In this document: in pieces, positions 5,972 through 12,783 of the stretch
Position numbering within the stretch: the stretch's first letter is position 1
Layout: every line of letters begins with the position of its first letter
Source: a virus
Length of the DNA: 25,653 nucleotides
Strand: one strand, 5' to 3'
IMG/VR virus record: IMGVR_UViG_3300042471_000170
Coordinates: 1-25,653 of that record
Notes under the pieces: model-generated
What the model saw: only the letters and a program-made list of their open reading frames with translations
Databases searched by the model: none
Told to the model about the DNA's origin: nothing
Made by a program: the position numbers and the translations under genes

Positions 5972-5999
5972 CCGCACAGCCAAGGAGGAAACTGTGCGG
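5972..5999. promoter_or_regulatory. 8-bp perfect inverted repeat whose loop carries an anti-Shine-Dalgarno sequence
   Basis: CCGCACAG (5972-5979) and CTGTGCGG (5992-5999) are perfect complements around a 12-base loop. In the leftward transcript the loop reads TTTCCTCCTTGG, which contains CCTCCTT, complementary to ribosome binding sites. An AAGGAGG lies 70-odd bases upstream in the same transcript (complement of 6061-6067). No T-run follows, so a simple terminator is unlikely. It sits in the 142-base gap ahead of the secreted lysozyme-like gene. Confidence 0.45.
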
Positions 6000-6085
6000 G
6001 GCGGTCGACTCGTGACGCCCGCCGAGGCCGAGGACCTGCCGGTTCTCAGCCTAGTGGACGCCTCCTTGTGGTGTCCAAGAAAACC

Positions 6086-6364
6086 CTAGCGGAGGTCTGT
6101 TCGGGACACCAGCTTCACTTTCACAATCATTCCAACGGGTATGTGTGTCACGGAGTCGACCTGGTCGGTGCCTTCGATGCGTGATTGGTAGACGGTGACG
6201 TGGTCGGGTTTGCCGCCGTCGTGGGTGGGGATGAGCCAGCCGACGGTGTGGACGAGGCACGGTTCGTGGTCAAGTTCGCCGATGACGAGCCAGCCGTCTT
6301 TGTCGCCGTGGGTGTCGTGCCACGAGACGATGGCGAGGGTGCCGAAGTCTTCTAGTCGAGCCAT
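6086..6364 (-). CDS. Small hypothetical protein coupled to the metallophosphoesterase
   Basis: A 92-residue, beta-rich protein starting at the ATG at 6364 and overlapping the metallophosphoesterase gene by 13 bases. Strand-like segments include FGTLAIVSWHDTHGD, GWLVIGELDHEPCLVHTVGW and GMIVKVKLVSRTDLR. Several His and Asp residues are scattered through it, but no known metal motif is clear. It probably works with the gene it is coupled to. The family is not recognised. Confidence 0.6.
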   Translation of the reverse strand: MARLEDFGTLAIVSWHDTHGDKDGWLVIGELDHEPCLVHTVGWLIPTHDGGKPDHVTVYQSRIEGTDQVDSVTHIPVGMIVKVKLVSRTDLR

Positions 6365-7350
6365 ACGACGTACTCCCCTGTGACGCGACCCTTCTCAGGG
6401 TCGATAAAGTGGAGGCGTTGCGACGGGCGGGACTGTGCCGCCAGGTGCTCTGCCGCATACGCATTTGAGCTCTCGGGGCTGCCTGTTATGAATACGCGAT
6501 TTCCGTTGCCGATGGTTGCCGAAATTGGGTTGTGCCAGTGACCCATGTAGCAGTCGTCGAACGGTGGTACGACGCCTGCTGCCCATGCGGAGACTCGTTT
6601 GATGATGCCGAACAGTGGAGTGCCTGAGTAGGTGCGGATTTCGTCGCCGTGCACAAGCAGCACTTTGTATGCGCCGATGGCGAAGTGTTGGTACCAGTTG
6701 TCTGATTGTTGCCAGGTGACGTGCCCGATGTCTTTGGTGCGGTCTTGCACTATCCGGTACGCCATGCGGTCTACGTTGTCGCCTTTGGGCATCGTGCCGT
6801 ATTTGCCGATGCGTCCGTGGTTCCCGAACTCGCAGACGACACGCACCTGCTCAAAGTTCTGAGCGAGCGTCCGGACGAGTTGTTCGATGATTCGTGCGCA
6901 CTCAAATAACTGCTCAAACAGGTACGCCTCAATCTCGTACACCTGTGACTCGTAGATGCCGACGCCTTCCACCATGTCGCCACCCAACATCAGGACAGCT
7001 TCTTTGACGGGGTGGTCTTGGCGTTGGATGCCGGTGATTTGCACGACCTTGTCGGCGAACAACTCCATTCGTTTGCCGAGAGTGTCGATACCGAACGTGA
7101 CGGTCTTTTTACCCAACTGCCAGTCGGTGGCGTGAATCAGCGCAACTTCGGCTTTCTTGCGTCGCTTATCCAAGGGAGGGCGCTTGACAGCGAGTCCTCG
7201 CCCAGATGCCCGAGCCGCCTCATAGGCAGCCGTGTAGACGGCGTTGACGAGGTCGTCGGTGCGTCGCTTGTTCGCCGCCGCCTCCTGCTGGGCTTTCTTG
7301 AGAAGTCGTTGGAGTTCGTCGAGTTCTCGCTGGTGGTCATAGGCGCTCAT
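6352..7350 (-). CDS. Metallophosphoesterase (calcineurin-like, phage type)
   Basis: A 332-residue enzyme with the ordered motifs of the calcineurin-like phosphoesterase superfamily: D76-W-Q78 in HATDWQLG, GGD at 123-125 in LMLGGDMVEG, GNH at 177-179 in CEFGNHGRIG, VHGD at 233-236, and GHWH at 270-273. These would hold a two-metal centre for phosphodiester hydrolysis, probably on DNA or nucleotides. The first motif has Gln where many relatives have His, and the GNH motif is followed by Gly-Arg rather than Asp or Glu. The N-terminal 30 residues form a likely coiled coil. It is coupled by ATGA to an upstream putative DNA-binding gene, a pairing also found in actinophages. The substrate is unknown. 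Confidence 0.85.
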   Translation of the reverse strand: MSAYDHQRELDELQRLLKKAQQEAAANKRRTDDLVNAVYTAAYEAARASGRGLAVKRPPLDKRRKKAEVALIHATDWQLGKKTVTFGIDTLGKRMELFADKVVQITGIQRQDHPVKEAVLMLGGDMVEGVGIYESQVYEIEAYLFEQLFECARIIEQLVRTLAQNFEQVRVVCEFGNHGRIGKYGTMPKGDNVDRMAYRIVQDRTKDIGHVTWQQSDNWYQHFAIGAYKVLLVHGDEIRTYSGTPLFGIIKRVSAWAAGVVPPFDDCYMGHWHNPISATIGNGNRVFITGSPESSNAYAAEHLAAQSRPSQRLHFIDPEKGRVTGEYVVWLD

Positions 7351-7589
7351 TTGGTCGCCTGTTTCTGGACGTTTTCACGGATGCGTGAGAGTGCCGAATA
7401 GGAGATACTGAACCCTGTTGATTTGACGACACGGTGAATGACCGATGTTGAAAAGTTTGCGTCTAGGCACGCTTTCTCAAAATCTTTCCAGCGTTCCTTG
7501 CCGAGATGCGCAGAAAGTTTGTCCTCCGTCTTTGCGACGTTAGGACGCTTTGCGGCCTCTGCTCTTACTGCCTCGAATAACTCTCCCAT
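7347..7589 (-). CDS. Putative helix-turn-helix DNA-binding protein
   Basis: An 80-residue, all-helical basic protein beginning at the ATG at 7589, which follows AAAGGAGG at optimal spacing. It contains HLGKERWKDFEKACLDAN and then TSVIHRVVKSTG-x3-SYSALSRIREN, which has the spacing of a helix-turn-helix. Similar small proteins occur directly upstream of metallophosphoesterase genes in actinophages. It overlaps the preceding membrane protein gene by 50 bases but has its own strong ribosome binding site. It may guide the phosphoesterase to DNA or regulate transcription. Confidence 0.6.
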   Translation of the reverse strand: MGELFEAVRAEAAKRPNVAKTEDKLSAHLGKERWKDFEKACLDANFSTSVIHRVVKSTGFSISYSALSRIRENVQKQATK

Positions 7590-7797
7590 TAGCAGCCTCC
7601 TTTAGGTGCCAGTCAATGTGCGAATCTACCTTACCTTCGACCCTGTCCATCGTGTGGGATACCCGCTGCAAGGCATCCATGACGATGCCGTGGTCACGAC
7701 GGTTTTCCTTGCGGAACTGCTGGATGAGGGCGACGGTGATACCGCCGACGGCGGCCACACCAGCGGCGATGACAAGAGCCCAAGCCTCAGTCAACAT
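7540..7797 (-). CDS. Single-span membrane protein of the lysis cassette (DUF2746/holin-like)
   Basis: An 85-residue protein. The ATG at 7797 (MLTEAWALVIAAG) is preferred to the longer frame at 7839, which would extend far into the endolysin gene. Residues 5-26 form one transmembrane helix. The rest is a charged helix (FRKENRRDHGIVMDAL, then VSHTMDRVEGKVDSHIDWHL) with coiled-coil character and a basic end. The layout resembles actinophage DUF2746-type proteins and XhlA-like lysis accessory proteins. It overlaps the endolysin gene by 11 bases. A holin or holin-partner role is inferred from topology and position. Confidence 0.6.
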   Translation of the reverse strand: MLTEAWALVIAAGVAAVGGITVALIQQFRKENRRDHGIVMDALQRVSHTMDRVEGKVDSHIDWHLKEAANGRVIRGSKSRGRKAS

Positions 7798-8293
7798 CGG
7801 CTTCCTGCTTACCTGCGGCGATAGCGGCGAACTTGTCAATGTATGCCTGAGCGTCGTCGGCGAACTTCGGGCTTATCTCAACATGTATCCAGTCGCCCGG
7901 CACACCCGAGATGGTCTTGGTCGTGTAGTCCTGCCAAGTGCCGCGGTCGCATCGCCACCCTCGACCGTGACCGTGCTTGCCTGGTGCGTAGTCGAGGATG
8001 CATTCAATGTGCAGACGCTTCCAGTTGGCGACCAGAAAATCCATCATCGCTTCAGCGTGTTTGCGTCCATCGGCTTTGCCGAGTTTGCCAACCTTGCGGT
8101 AGGAGAGGTCGACGGCACGCCCTGTTGCGTGAACGCTCAACGATTCTTTGCCGCGCATGTTACGCACAACCCAAGTCCCGTTGTTCCAGAGCGCGCCGTC
8201 AGAAAGTTTCGTGACCTGACGAACGAACTCTTCAAGGCCTGCCCGTTTGCCGTTGGATGCACCGTCTTTGGTGCCGGTGTACGGGCGAGTCAT
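7787..8293 (-). CDS. Endolysin, M15-type peptidase
   Basis: A 168-residue protein starting at the ATG at 8293; a longer frame would add a low-complexity arginine stretch overlapping the holin gene. Metal-ligand motifs of M15/VanY-type peptidases are present: SVHATGRAVDLSY with H55 and D62, and DWIHVEIS with H137 and the likely catalytic E139. Such enzymes cut peptide bonds in peptidoglycan cross-bridges at the end of infection. No signal peptide or separate wall-binding domain is seen, so it depends on a holin for access. The preceding holin-like gene ends four bases before this start. Confidence 0.82.
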   Translation of the reverse strand: MTRPYTGTKDGASNGKRAGLEEFVRQVTKLSDGALWNNGTWVVRNMRGKESLSVHATGRAVDLSYRKVGKLGKADGRKHAEAMMDFLVANWKRLHIECILDYAPGKHGHGRGWRCDRGTWQDYTTKTISGVPGDWIHVEISPKFADDAQAYIDKFAAIAAGKQEADVD

Positions 8294-8297
8294 AGCG

Positions 8298-8570
8298 CTA
8301 CTTCTTCTTCGTCGGCGCTTTGCCGAACGCTTCAGCAATCTCATCGCTCGTCAACTCTCCGTCAGTGGATGCGGCTGCCAGCTTCTGCACGACCTGAATC
8401 ACGGCCATAAACCCAGCCAACGCCGCAGCCTTACCGACACTGACGCCGAGCACCGCGCCACCCGTCACCGCAGGAAGGGCGTTGGCAAGGAAGAGGGAGA
8501 AGAGGCGTTGCCCTAAGTCTAAGAACTTGGCCATCGTCGGGTTGGATTTGATGTTCACGTCAGTTGTCAC
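8298..8570 (-). CDS. Holin-like membrane protein
   Basis: A 90-residue protein from a GTG at 8570 preceded by GGGAGAGAACA. It has two hydrophobic stretches at about 22-40 (LFSLFLANALPAVTGGAVL) and 42-62 (VSVGKAAALAGFMAVIQVVQK), then a hydrophilic tail with LTSDEIAEAF and terminal lysines. Small size, two helices, charged C-terminus and position immediately before the endolysin fit a phage holin that opens the membrane at a timed point. An internal ATG at residue 13 could give a second, shorter product. That is possible but unproven. Confidence 0.7.
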   Translation of the reverse strand: MTTDVNIKSNPTMAKFLDLGQRLFSLFLANALPAVTGGAVLGVSVGKAAALAGFMAVIQVVQKLAAASTDGELTSDEIAEAFGKAPTKKK

Positions 8571-8727
8571 TGTTCTCTCCCTGTGAGGTCAGCCACAAGT
8601 GTAGTGAAACCACTATCGCCGTAACCACAGAAGCACGAAGCAACGTAGAACCAGTCAATGTCAACAACACCATCACCGTGCCAGCCCACGTCCACACGTT
8701 CTCCACCAAGTATTCACGCCACTTCAT
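8560..8727 (-). CDS. Small two-span membrane protein of the lysis cassette (55 aa)
   Basis: This 55-residue frame begins at the ATG at 8727, sharing ATGA with the stop of the preceding gene, and follows CCAGGAGACGACG. It overlaps the holin-like start by 11 bases. The sequence is dominated by two hydrophobic runs, about residues 11-26 (VWTWAGTVMVLLTLTG) and 28-47 (TLLRASVVTAIVVSLHLWLT), with a polar end. Such small hydrophobic proteins next to holins may be holins or antiholins themselves. The coupling at both ends is strong evidence that it is translated. Confidence 0.65.
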   Translation of the reverse strand: MKWREYLVENVWTWAGTVMVLLTLTGSTLLRASVVTAIVVSLHLWLTSQGENSDN

Positions 8728-8963
8728 CGTCGTCTCCTGGTCGCTGGTGCGACCACCGTCAACAACACAACCGCGTTGACGGTCTTTCGTTGTTCTTCAG
8801 TTATGCGTGACCCGTCAGGCAGCCACGAGGCTTTGCATTCATACGCCCACTCCCAAGGTGGCTGCGTATCAACCTCACGGCATTCGAGCTCTTGCGCTCG
8901 TGCCGGGGATGCAAAAAAGACTAGAAGGAGGGCGGGAAGGAGGACGAATGCCTTACTCGGCAT
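8724..8963 (-). CDS. Small exported protein of the lysis cassette
   Basis: A 79-residue protein with a signal peptide (AFVLLPALLLVFFASPARA, probable cleavage before Q24). A short polar domain with two cysteines (C28 and C43) follows, then a hydrophobic C-terminal stretch (TVNAVVLLTVVAPA) ending in four arginines. It may therefore be exported and anchored at its C-terminus. Phages of Gram-positive hosts lack classical spanins, and a small exported protein here could aid cell-envelope disruption. The function is unknown. It overlaps the previous gene by 11 bases. Confidence 0.6.
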   Translation of the reverse strand: MPSKAFVLLPALLLVFFASPARAQELECREVDTQPPWEWAYECKASWLPDGSRITEEQRKTVNAVVLLTVVAPATRRRR

Positions 8964-9201
8964 CCCCTACAACCGGCGAAACGAACTCGTCAAGCTCAGC
9001 GTCGTACTTATCGCCGATGCCTGCGTACTTTCCGCGTCGGCTACCCGTGTACGAAGTATCCAGCCAAGTGCCAGCCAACCCGATGCTGTTGCAGTACGCG
9101 GTTACCGCTTCGTGAGTATCGCCCTGATGTGGGATGACGATGACTTCACGAACGATTCCGTTCTCGTCAATTCGTGCTGCGTGTGCGTTGTGGTATGCCA
9201 T
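8953..9201 (-). CDS. Small phage protein with YAGIGDKYD motif
   Basis: An 82-residue protein with a good ribosome binding site (AAAAGGAAATAAACACATG). Its layout is an N-terminal HAARIDENGIVREVIVIP strand region, a middle GTWLDTSYTGSRRGKYAGIGDKYD-type segment and a short DEFVSP end. The RGKYAGIGDKYDAELDEF part is characteristic of a small protein found again and again in marine and freshwater phages near tail fibre genes. Its function is not established. The position after the adhesin-like genes suggests a virion or tail-fibre accessory role. Confidence 0.7.
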   Translation of the reverse strand: MAYHNAHAARIDENGIVREVIVIPHQGDTHEAVTAYCNSIGLAGTWLDTSYTGSRRGKYAGIGDKYDAELDEFVSPVVGDAE

Positions 9202-9221
9202 GTGTTTATTTCCTTTTGTAA

Positions 9222-10073
9222 TTAGACCCTGAACCGAACATAAACAATACCCGAACCGCCGTTGCCGCCGTTGCCGTTGTTGCCGCCGCCACCGCCACCG
9301 CCACCTTGATTTGCTGTTCCATTACTACCAGCAACATTTTGCGTATTGGAACCGTTTCCACCACCATTTGTTCCGCTTCCTGCAACGCCGCTATTGAGGT
9401 GATACGCACCGCCGCCACCGCCGCCACCTATCAGGGTTGATGCGCCGCCAATAAAACCGTTGATTTCAACACCTGCGCCACCATTGCCTGCCGTTGCTCC
9501 ACTTGTGTTGGCACCTGCACCACCGCTACCAGCGCCACCCGCCGCTGGTCTTCCAGCGTTTGCGCTTGCGTTTCCACCCGCGAAACCGATAGATGACCAA
9601 GTAGTTCCGCCACCAGTGTAGGTTCCATTGCCGCCTGCGCCACCGCCGCACAATCCCGCTAATCCATTTGCTTCTGAGGTTGCGCCGCCAGATGAACCGC
9701 CAATGCCAGTGTTATCGACACCAGAAAAGTTTCCAGCCCCACCCCACGTTTGAGTCGTTGAACCTGAGCCACCAGCACCAATCGTCACCGTCGCATTAGC
9801 ACTTAGGTACATGGTTTGTTGGATTTTTCCGCCACCTGCGCCACCGCCACCCATGTTGTAAGCCGCACCTGACCCGCCGCCAACAATGAAAACATCAAAC
9901 AGACCAGCCTTAGAAACAGTCAGGGTTCCTGATGCGGAGAATGTGAGAAGCGTGTAGTTGACACCGCTAACCGTCACGCTTGACGAACTACCACCTGTTG
10001 CTGTTCCGTAAGCCATCACAGGCACGGTGTCTGTTGTCTGCGATGAGACATAGCCAAGATAAGAACGAGTCAT
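9222..10073 (-). CDS. Glycine-rich adhesin-like virion protein, copy 2
   Basis: A 283-residue protein. The N-terminal 70 residues form a beta-rich head (LGYVSSQTTDTVPV, TLLTFSASGTLTVSKAGLFD, VFIVGGG). A long glycine-rich region with many GGGG and GGAG runs follows, ending in GGSGIVYVRFRV. The plan resembles the Gly-rich domain of phage tail adhesins, in which polyglycine helices can stack into a sandwich that displays variable loops. A receptor-binding role at the tail tip is inferred from the composition, the beta head and the position after the tail genes. It lies one base after a paralogue with the same head and the same C-terminal motif. Confidence 0.75.
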   Translation of the reverse strand: MTRSYLGYVSSQTTDTVPVMAYGTATGGSSSSVTVSGVNYTLLTFSASGTLTVSKAGLFDVFIVGGGSGAAYNMGGGGAGGGKIQQTMYLSANATVTIGAGGSGSTTQTWGGAGNFSGVDNTGIGGSSGGATSEANGLAGLCGGGAGGNGTYTGGGTTWSSIGFAGGNASANAGRPAAGGAGSGGAGANTSGATAGNGGAGVEINGFIGGASTLIGGGGGGGAYHLNSGVAGSGTNGGGNGSNTQNVAGSNGTANQGGGGGGGGNNGNGGNGGSGIVYVRFRV

Positions 10074-10074
10074 G

Positions 10075-10884
10075 TCAGTTAGTCCTCACTCGAACGATAA
10101 CGATGCCAGAACCGCCAGCCGCACCAGCAGTGTTGCCACCACCGCCACCGCCGCCTGTATTGGCTGAACCTGCTGTGCCTGTTGTCGTTGAGCCAGCACC
10201 ACCGCCACCTGTGCCACCAGCACCACCCGACGAAGTACCGCCGCCGCCGCCACCACCAGCACGAGTCGTTGCAGAGTTATTCAGTGAAGTAGAAGTTCCT
10301 GCGCCGCCAGCACCACCGTTGTTCGTCGTCGCATTTGTACCGACTGCTGATGCGCCGCCGCCGCCACCGCCGCCACCACTGATGCCCGTACCACCCGTGT
10401 TACCTTGACCAGAGATACCTGCGCCGCCGCCTAGACGACCACCGCCACCAGAACCGCCAGCCAAACCCACAGGGTCAGTGCTGTTAGAACTTGTACCGCC
10501 GCCGCCACCGACTGCGGTGTAAGAACCGATAAGCGAAGATGTGCCGTTGAAACCGAAACTTGTATCACCAGCACCGCCACTGCCGATAGTCACCGTCAAA
10601 GTGCCAGCAGGCAGATAAGCGTCAGTCACTTGTAGATGACCGCCAGCACCGCCGCCACCACGTTGAGAACCGCCACCACCGCCGCCAACGATGAGCAAAT
10701 CAGCAAGACCAGCACGAGTCACCGTCAAAGTACCTGACGCAGTAAAAGTCAGATACTTGTAGTCGATACTGCCCGAAGTGTAAGTACCCGTCGCCGTGTC
10801 AGAAAAGTTGGCGTTCGCCAGCGTAGAAACAGCCTGCGTCGTCAGCGACGACACATAACCGAGTTGCCGACGAGCCGTAGCCAT
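10075..10884 (-). CDS. Glycine-rich adhesin-like virion protein, copy 1
   Basis: A 269-residue paralogue of the next gene. It shares LGYVSSxTT near the start, YLTFTASGTLTVTRAGLAD, LLIVGGGGGG and the closing GGSGIVIVRVR. Between them lies a glycine-rich region with runs of up to eight glycines and short serine/threonine/asparagine insertions. The conserved N-terminus probably attaches to the tail, and the glycine-rich part probably forms the exposed adhesin. The two copies differ most in the inserts between glycine runs, as expected for receptor-binding variation. Function is inferred by analogy with glycine-rich phage adhesins. Confidence 0.75.
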   Translation of the reverse strand: MATARRQLGYVSSLTTQAVSTLANANFSDTATGTYTSGSIDYKYLTFTASGTLTVTRAGLADLLIVGGGGGGSQRGGGGAGGHLQVTDAYLPAGTLTVTIGSGGAGDTSFGFNGTSSLIGSYTAVGGGGGTSSNSTDPVGLAGGSGGGGRLGGGAGISGQGNTGGTGISGGGGGGGGASAVGTNATTNNGGAGGAGTSTSLNNSATTRAGGGGGGGTSSGGAGGTGGGGAGSTTTGTAGSANTGGGGGGGNTAGAAGGSGIVIVRVRTN

Positions 10885-10887
10885 CAG

Positions 10888-11250
10888 TTACGCCGTAATC
10901 TGATTGACGAACCCGTGGATTACAACAACGTCAGCCGTTGCCGCAAAGGCGCGGACGACGAGCGGAGTTGCGTTGCCTTTGATGACGAGACCTGGGATGA
11001 CAGTCACCAAACCTGCTTCAGGCAACACGGTCAATTCGATGAGGTCATCCGGAGAAGATGTGCTTCCCCACTCGATGGTCAATTTGACGTTTGACGCAGA
11101 GGTGTTCACTGCGTACAACCAGATTTCGTCGTAGGTCGTGGCCGTGGCCGAACCTGTGTGAATGGTCGTGCCGGCAGTTGCGGTTGCCGCAACTTTGATG
11201 CCGCGACCATCCGTTGAACCGCTCAATTTGACTTTGCCGTATGTTGCCAT
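10888..11250 (-). CDS. Small beta-rich virion protein
   Basis: A 120-residue protein with a compact beta pattern: VKLSGSTDGRGIKVAATATAG, EIWLYAVNTSASNVKLTIEWG and LVVRAFAATADVVVIHGFVNQ. It matches the general type of small structural proteins encoded beside phage tail fibres and adhesins. There is no catalytic motif. It ends three bases before the first glycine-rich gene and starts nine bases after the previous stop, so it is part of the same transcription unit. It is probably a tail or fibre component. Confidence 0.65.
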   Translation of the reverse strand: MATYGKVKLSGSTDGRGIKVAATATAGTTIHTGSATATTYDEIWLYAVNTSASNVKLTIEWGSTSSPDDLIELTVLPEAGLVTVIPGLVIKGNATPLVVRAFAATADVVVIHGFVNQITA

Positions 11251-11259
11251 GTTTCCTTC

Positions 11260-11523
11260 CTAACTGAATACTTGCACTTGGAGAATGTCTGCGCCGCCAC
11301 CGATAGCAACCCACGCTGAACCGTCGTAGACCTGCACTTGGTTCAAGTCCAGAAGGTACGAAACTTCGCCCTCTTCGAGTGTCGGTTCGCCTGCGCCACC
11401 GTAAGCGTTCGTTCTTGCTGTTGCGTCTGCAAAGACTTTGACGCCTCGCATCAAGTATTGGTTGACGTTTGCGGCTGTGACTACTTCGCCGCTCGTCCAA
11501 AGCTTGGTTCCTGTGTTGGCCAT
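11260..11523 (-). CDS. Small tail-fibre-associated protein
   Basis: An 87-residue protein. The sequence WTSGEVVTAANVNQYLMRGV, then F-x-DATART and the ending VSYLLDLNQVQVYDGSAWV follow a pattern very common in phage tail fibre or tip proteins, where the last motif forms a short beta hairpin. Here it occurs as a stand-alone small protein between the minor tail protein and the adhesin-like genes. It is likely a virion component or adaptor. The precise role is not known. Confidence 0.65.
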   Translation of the reverse strand: MANTGTKLWTSGEVVTAANVNQYLMRGVKVFADATARTNAYGGAGEPTLEEGEVSYLLDLNQVQVYDGSAWVAIGGGADILQVQVFS

Positions 11524-11531
11524 ACGGGTGC

Positions 11532-12782
11532 TTATCCTAGCCCAACGTCGACGTCGTCTAATTCGTCTTGGTCAAGAATAAACACGGTCAGGATTTGGGC
11601 TTGTCCGAGACCCAGGATGACTTGGTGGATTCCTGGGGTTATTTGGTGGGCGATGCGCTCAATGAACACGTCCTGTGTGATTGACGCTGGTGCTCCTGTC
11701 GTGAAGTTCTTGACGACGCTGATGACGTCACCAATCTCAAAGGAGTCGATGGTTTCTATCTGGCTTGCGCTCAGGCCGTTCATCGTGACTCCAATTTCTA
11801 CAAATCGGGAAATCGGGTCTTTGTATTTGTCGACGATGTTCTGGGCGAGGCTTGCTGCTTGAGCGGCGTCAGCGAGTGGCAGGTCGTTGAGGCTGTAGTC
11901 GGTGATGCCGTATTGGGTGATTGAGGCGGAGTCGGATGCGGTACCGAGCGAGTTGTCTTTCGTGGTGACGGTGACTGAGTTGTAGAGGGTTTCGGCACCG
12001 TAGAGGACGTCGAGGGTCTGATATGGGATGGCGGTGCCTGCGTCGGAGAAGGTGGCTACTGCGGTGGAGAAGGTGAAGTCGATGCGTGGTTGGAAGGTTG
12101 CGTTGCCGTTCTTGGCGATGAAGAATCGGCCGTCCTCGGATTCGGCGACCTGCTGCAATGCGGCTGCGACGCTGTCGCCGTCTTGGTAGGCGAACGTGCC
12201 GAGGGTTGCGACACCGGTGGAGATGTTGCGTGTGGCTGTCGAGTAGGCGACTTCTGGTCGGTCGAGGATGCGGTTGACTCGGTCAGAGGTGAGTTCTTGT
12301 GGTGGGGTGAACTCAAGGAGGGTGGTTTTGGCGAAGCTGGAGAGGTCGTCGATGCCGATGATGGTGCAGATGGATAGGTTCGGTTGTTCGTACTCAATGT
12401 CTAAGTCTTGGACTCGACCGACGAAGAGTGGCTCGTCACCGGCGGTGCCTGCGTAGACCTGGACGAAGCGTCGTGGGGCGATGCCGAGGTCGCCTTGGTA
12501 GTAGGGGGATGCGGTGTTGGCTGGGTCGAAGGAGCGTCCTGATGCGCGGTCGTCGAGGACGATTTGGCAGACGCCAGGTTGGAAGGTTGAGCGGAGTTGG
12601 TCGGTGCGGCCTCGTGTGATGCCTACCGATAGGACGTATTCGGTGACGTCAACGAACTCGGTTGAACCGTCGAGAGTGTCCCCGCCGTCGAGTGTGGAGG
12701 AGTCGAGGGTGAACTCGTCGGTGATGAAACCTGCGTCCAGCAGCACCTTGAGGGTTTCACCCCACGGCATCGTTTTCGCCAT
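11532..12782 (-). CDS. Minor tail protein (tail tip/hub)
   Basis: A 416-residue protein directly downstream of the tape measure gene, the usual place for distal tail or hub proteins. The segment IVLDDRASGRSFDPANTASP at about 74-93 and FVQVYAGTAG-x4-LFVGRVQDLDIEY are typical of actinophage minor tail proteins that build the tail tip. The second half has mixed alpha/beta segments with SVAAALQQVAESEDGRFFI, as in hub proteins. No enzymatic motif is visible. It begins one base after the tape measure stop. Residues 24-40 contain FTLDSSTLDGGDTLDG, also seen near the start of the repeat protein at 24200-24958. Confidence 0.8.
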   Translation of the reverse strand: MAKTMPWGETLKVLLDAGFITDEFTLDSSTLDGGDTLDGSTEFVDVTEYVLSVGITRGRTDQLRSTFQPGVCQIVLDDRASGRSFDPANTASPYYQGDLGIAPRRFVQVYAGTAGDEPLFVGRVQDLDIEYEQPNLSICTIIGIDDLSSFAKTTLLEFTPPQELTSDRVNRILDRPEVAYSTATRNISTGVATLGTFAYQDGDSVAAALQQVAESEDGRFFIAKNGNATFQPRIDFTFSTAVATFSDAGTAIPYQTLDVLYGAETLYNSVTVTTKDNSLGTASDSASITQYGITDYSLNDLPLADAAQAASLAQNIVDKYKDPISRFVEIGVTMNGLSASQIETIDSFEIGDVISVVKNFTTGAPASITQDVFIERIAHQITPGIHQVILGLGQAQILTVFILDQDELDDVDVGLG

Positions 12783-12783
12783 G

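Noticed and set aside
5994-6089. Short plus-strand frame starting GTG after AAGGAGG
   Set aside because: It has a perfect ribosome binding site but only about 31 codons, no motif and no plus-strand neighbours; the AAGGAGG is explained by the hairpin loop.
7550-8410. Plus-strand open frame (286 codons) across the lysis cassette
   Set aside because: It lies opposite several coupled minus-strand genes with recognisable products, and has no ribosome binding site or domain signature.
9980-10408. Proline-rich plus-strand frame
   Set aside because: The poly-proline stretches are the complement of glycine codons in the adhesin-like genes.
9240-10880. Repeated triplet-like DNA in the glycine-rich region as a possible CRISPR or simple repeat array
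   Set aside because: There are no uniform repeats and spacers; the pattern is glycine codons in two intact genes.
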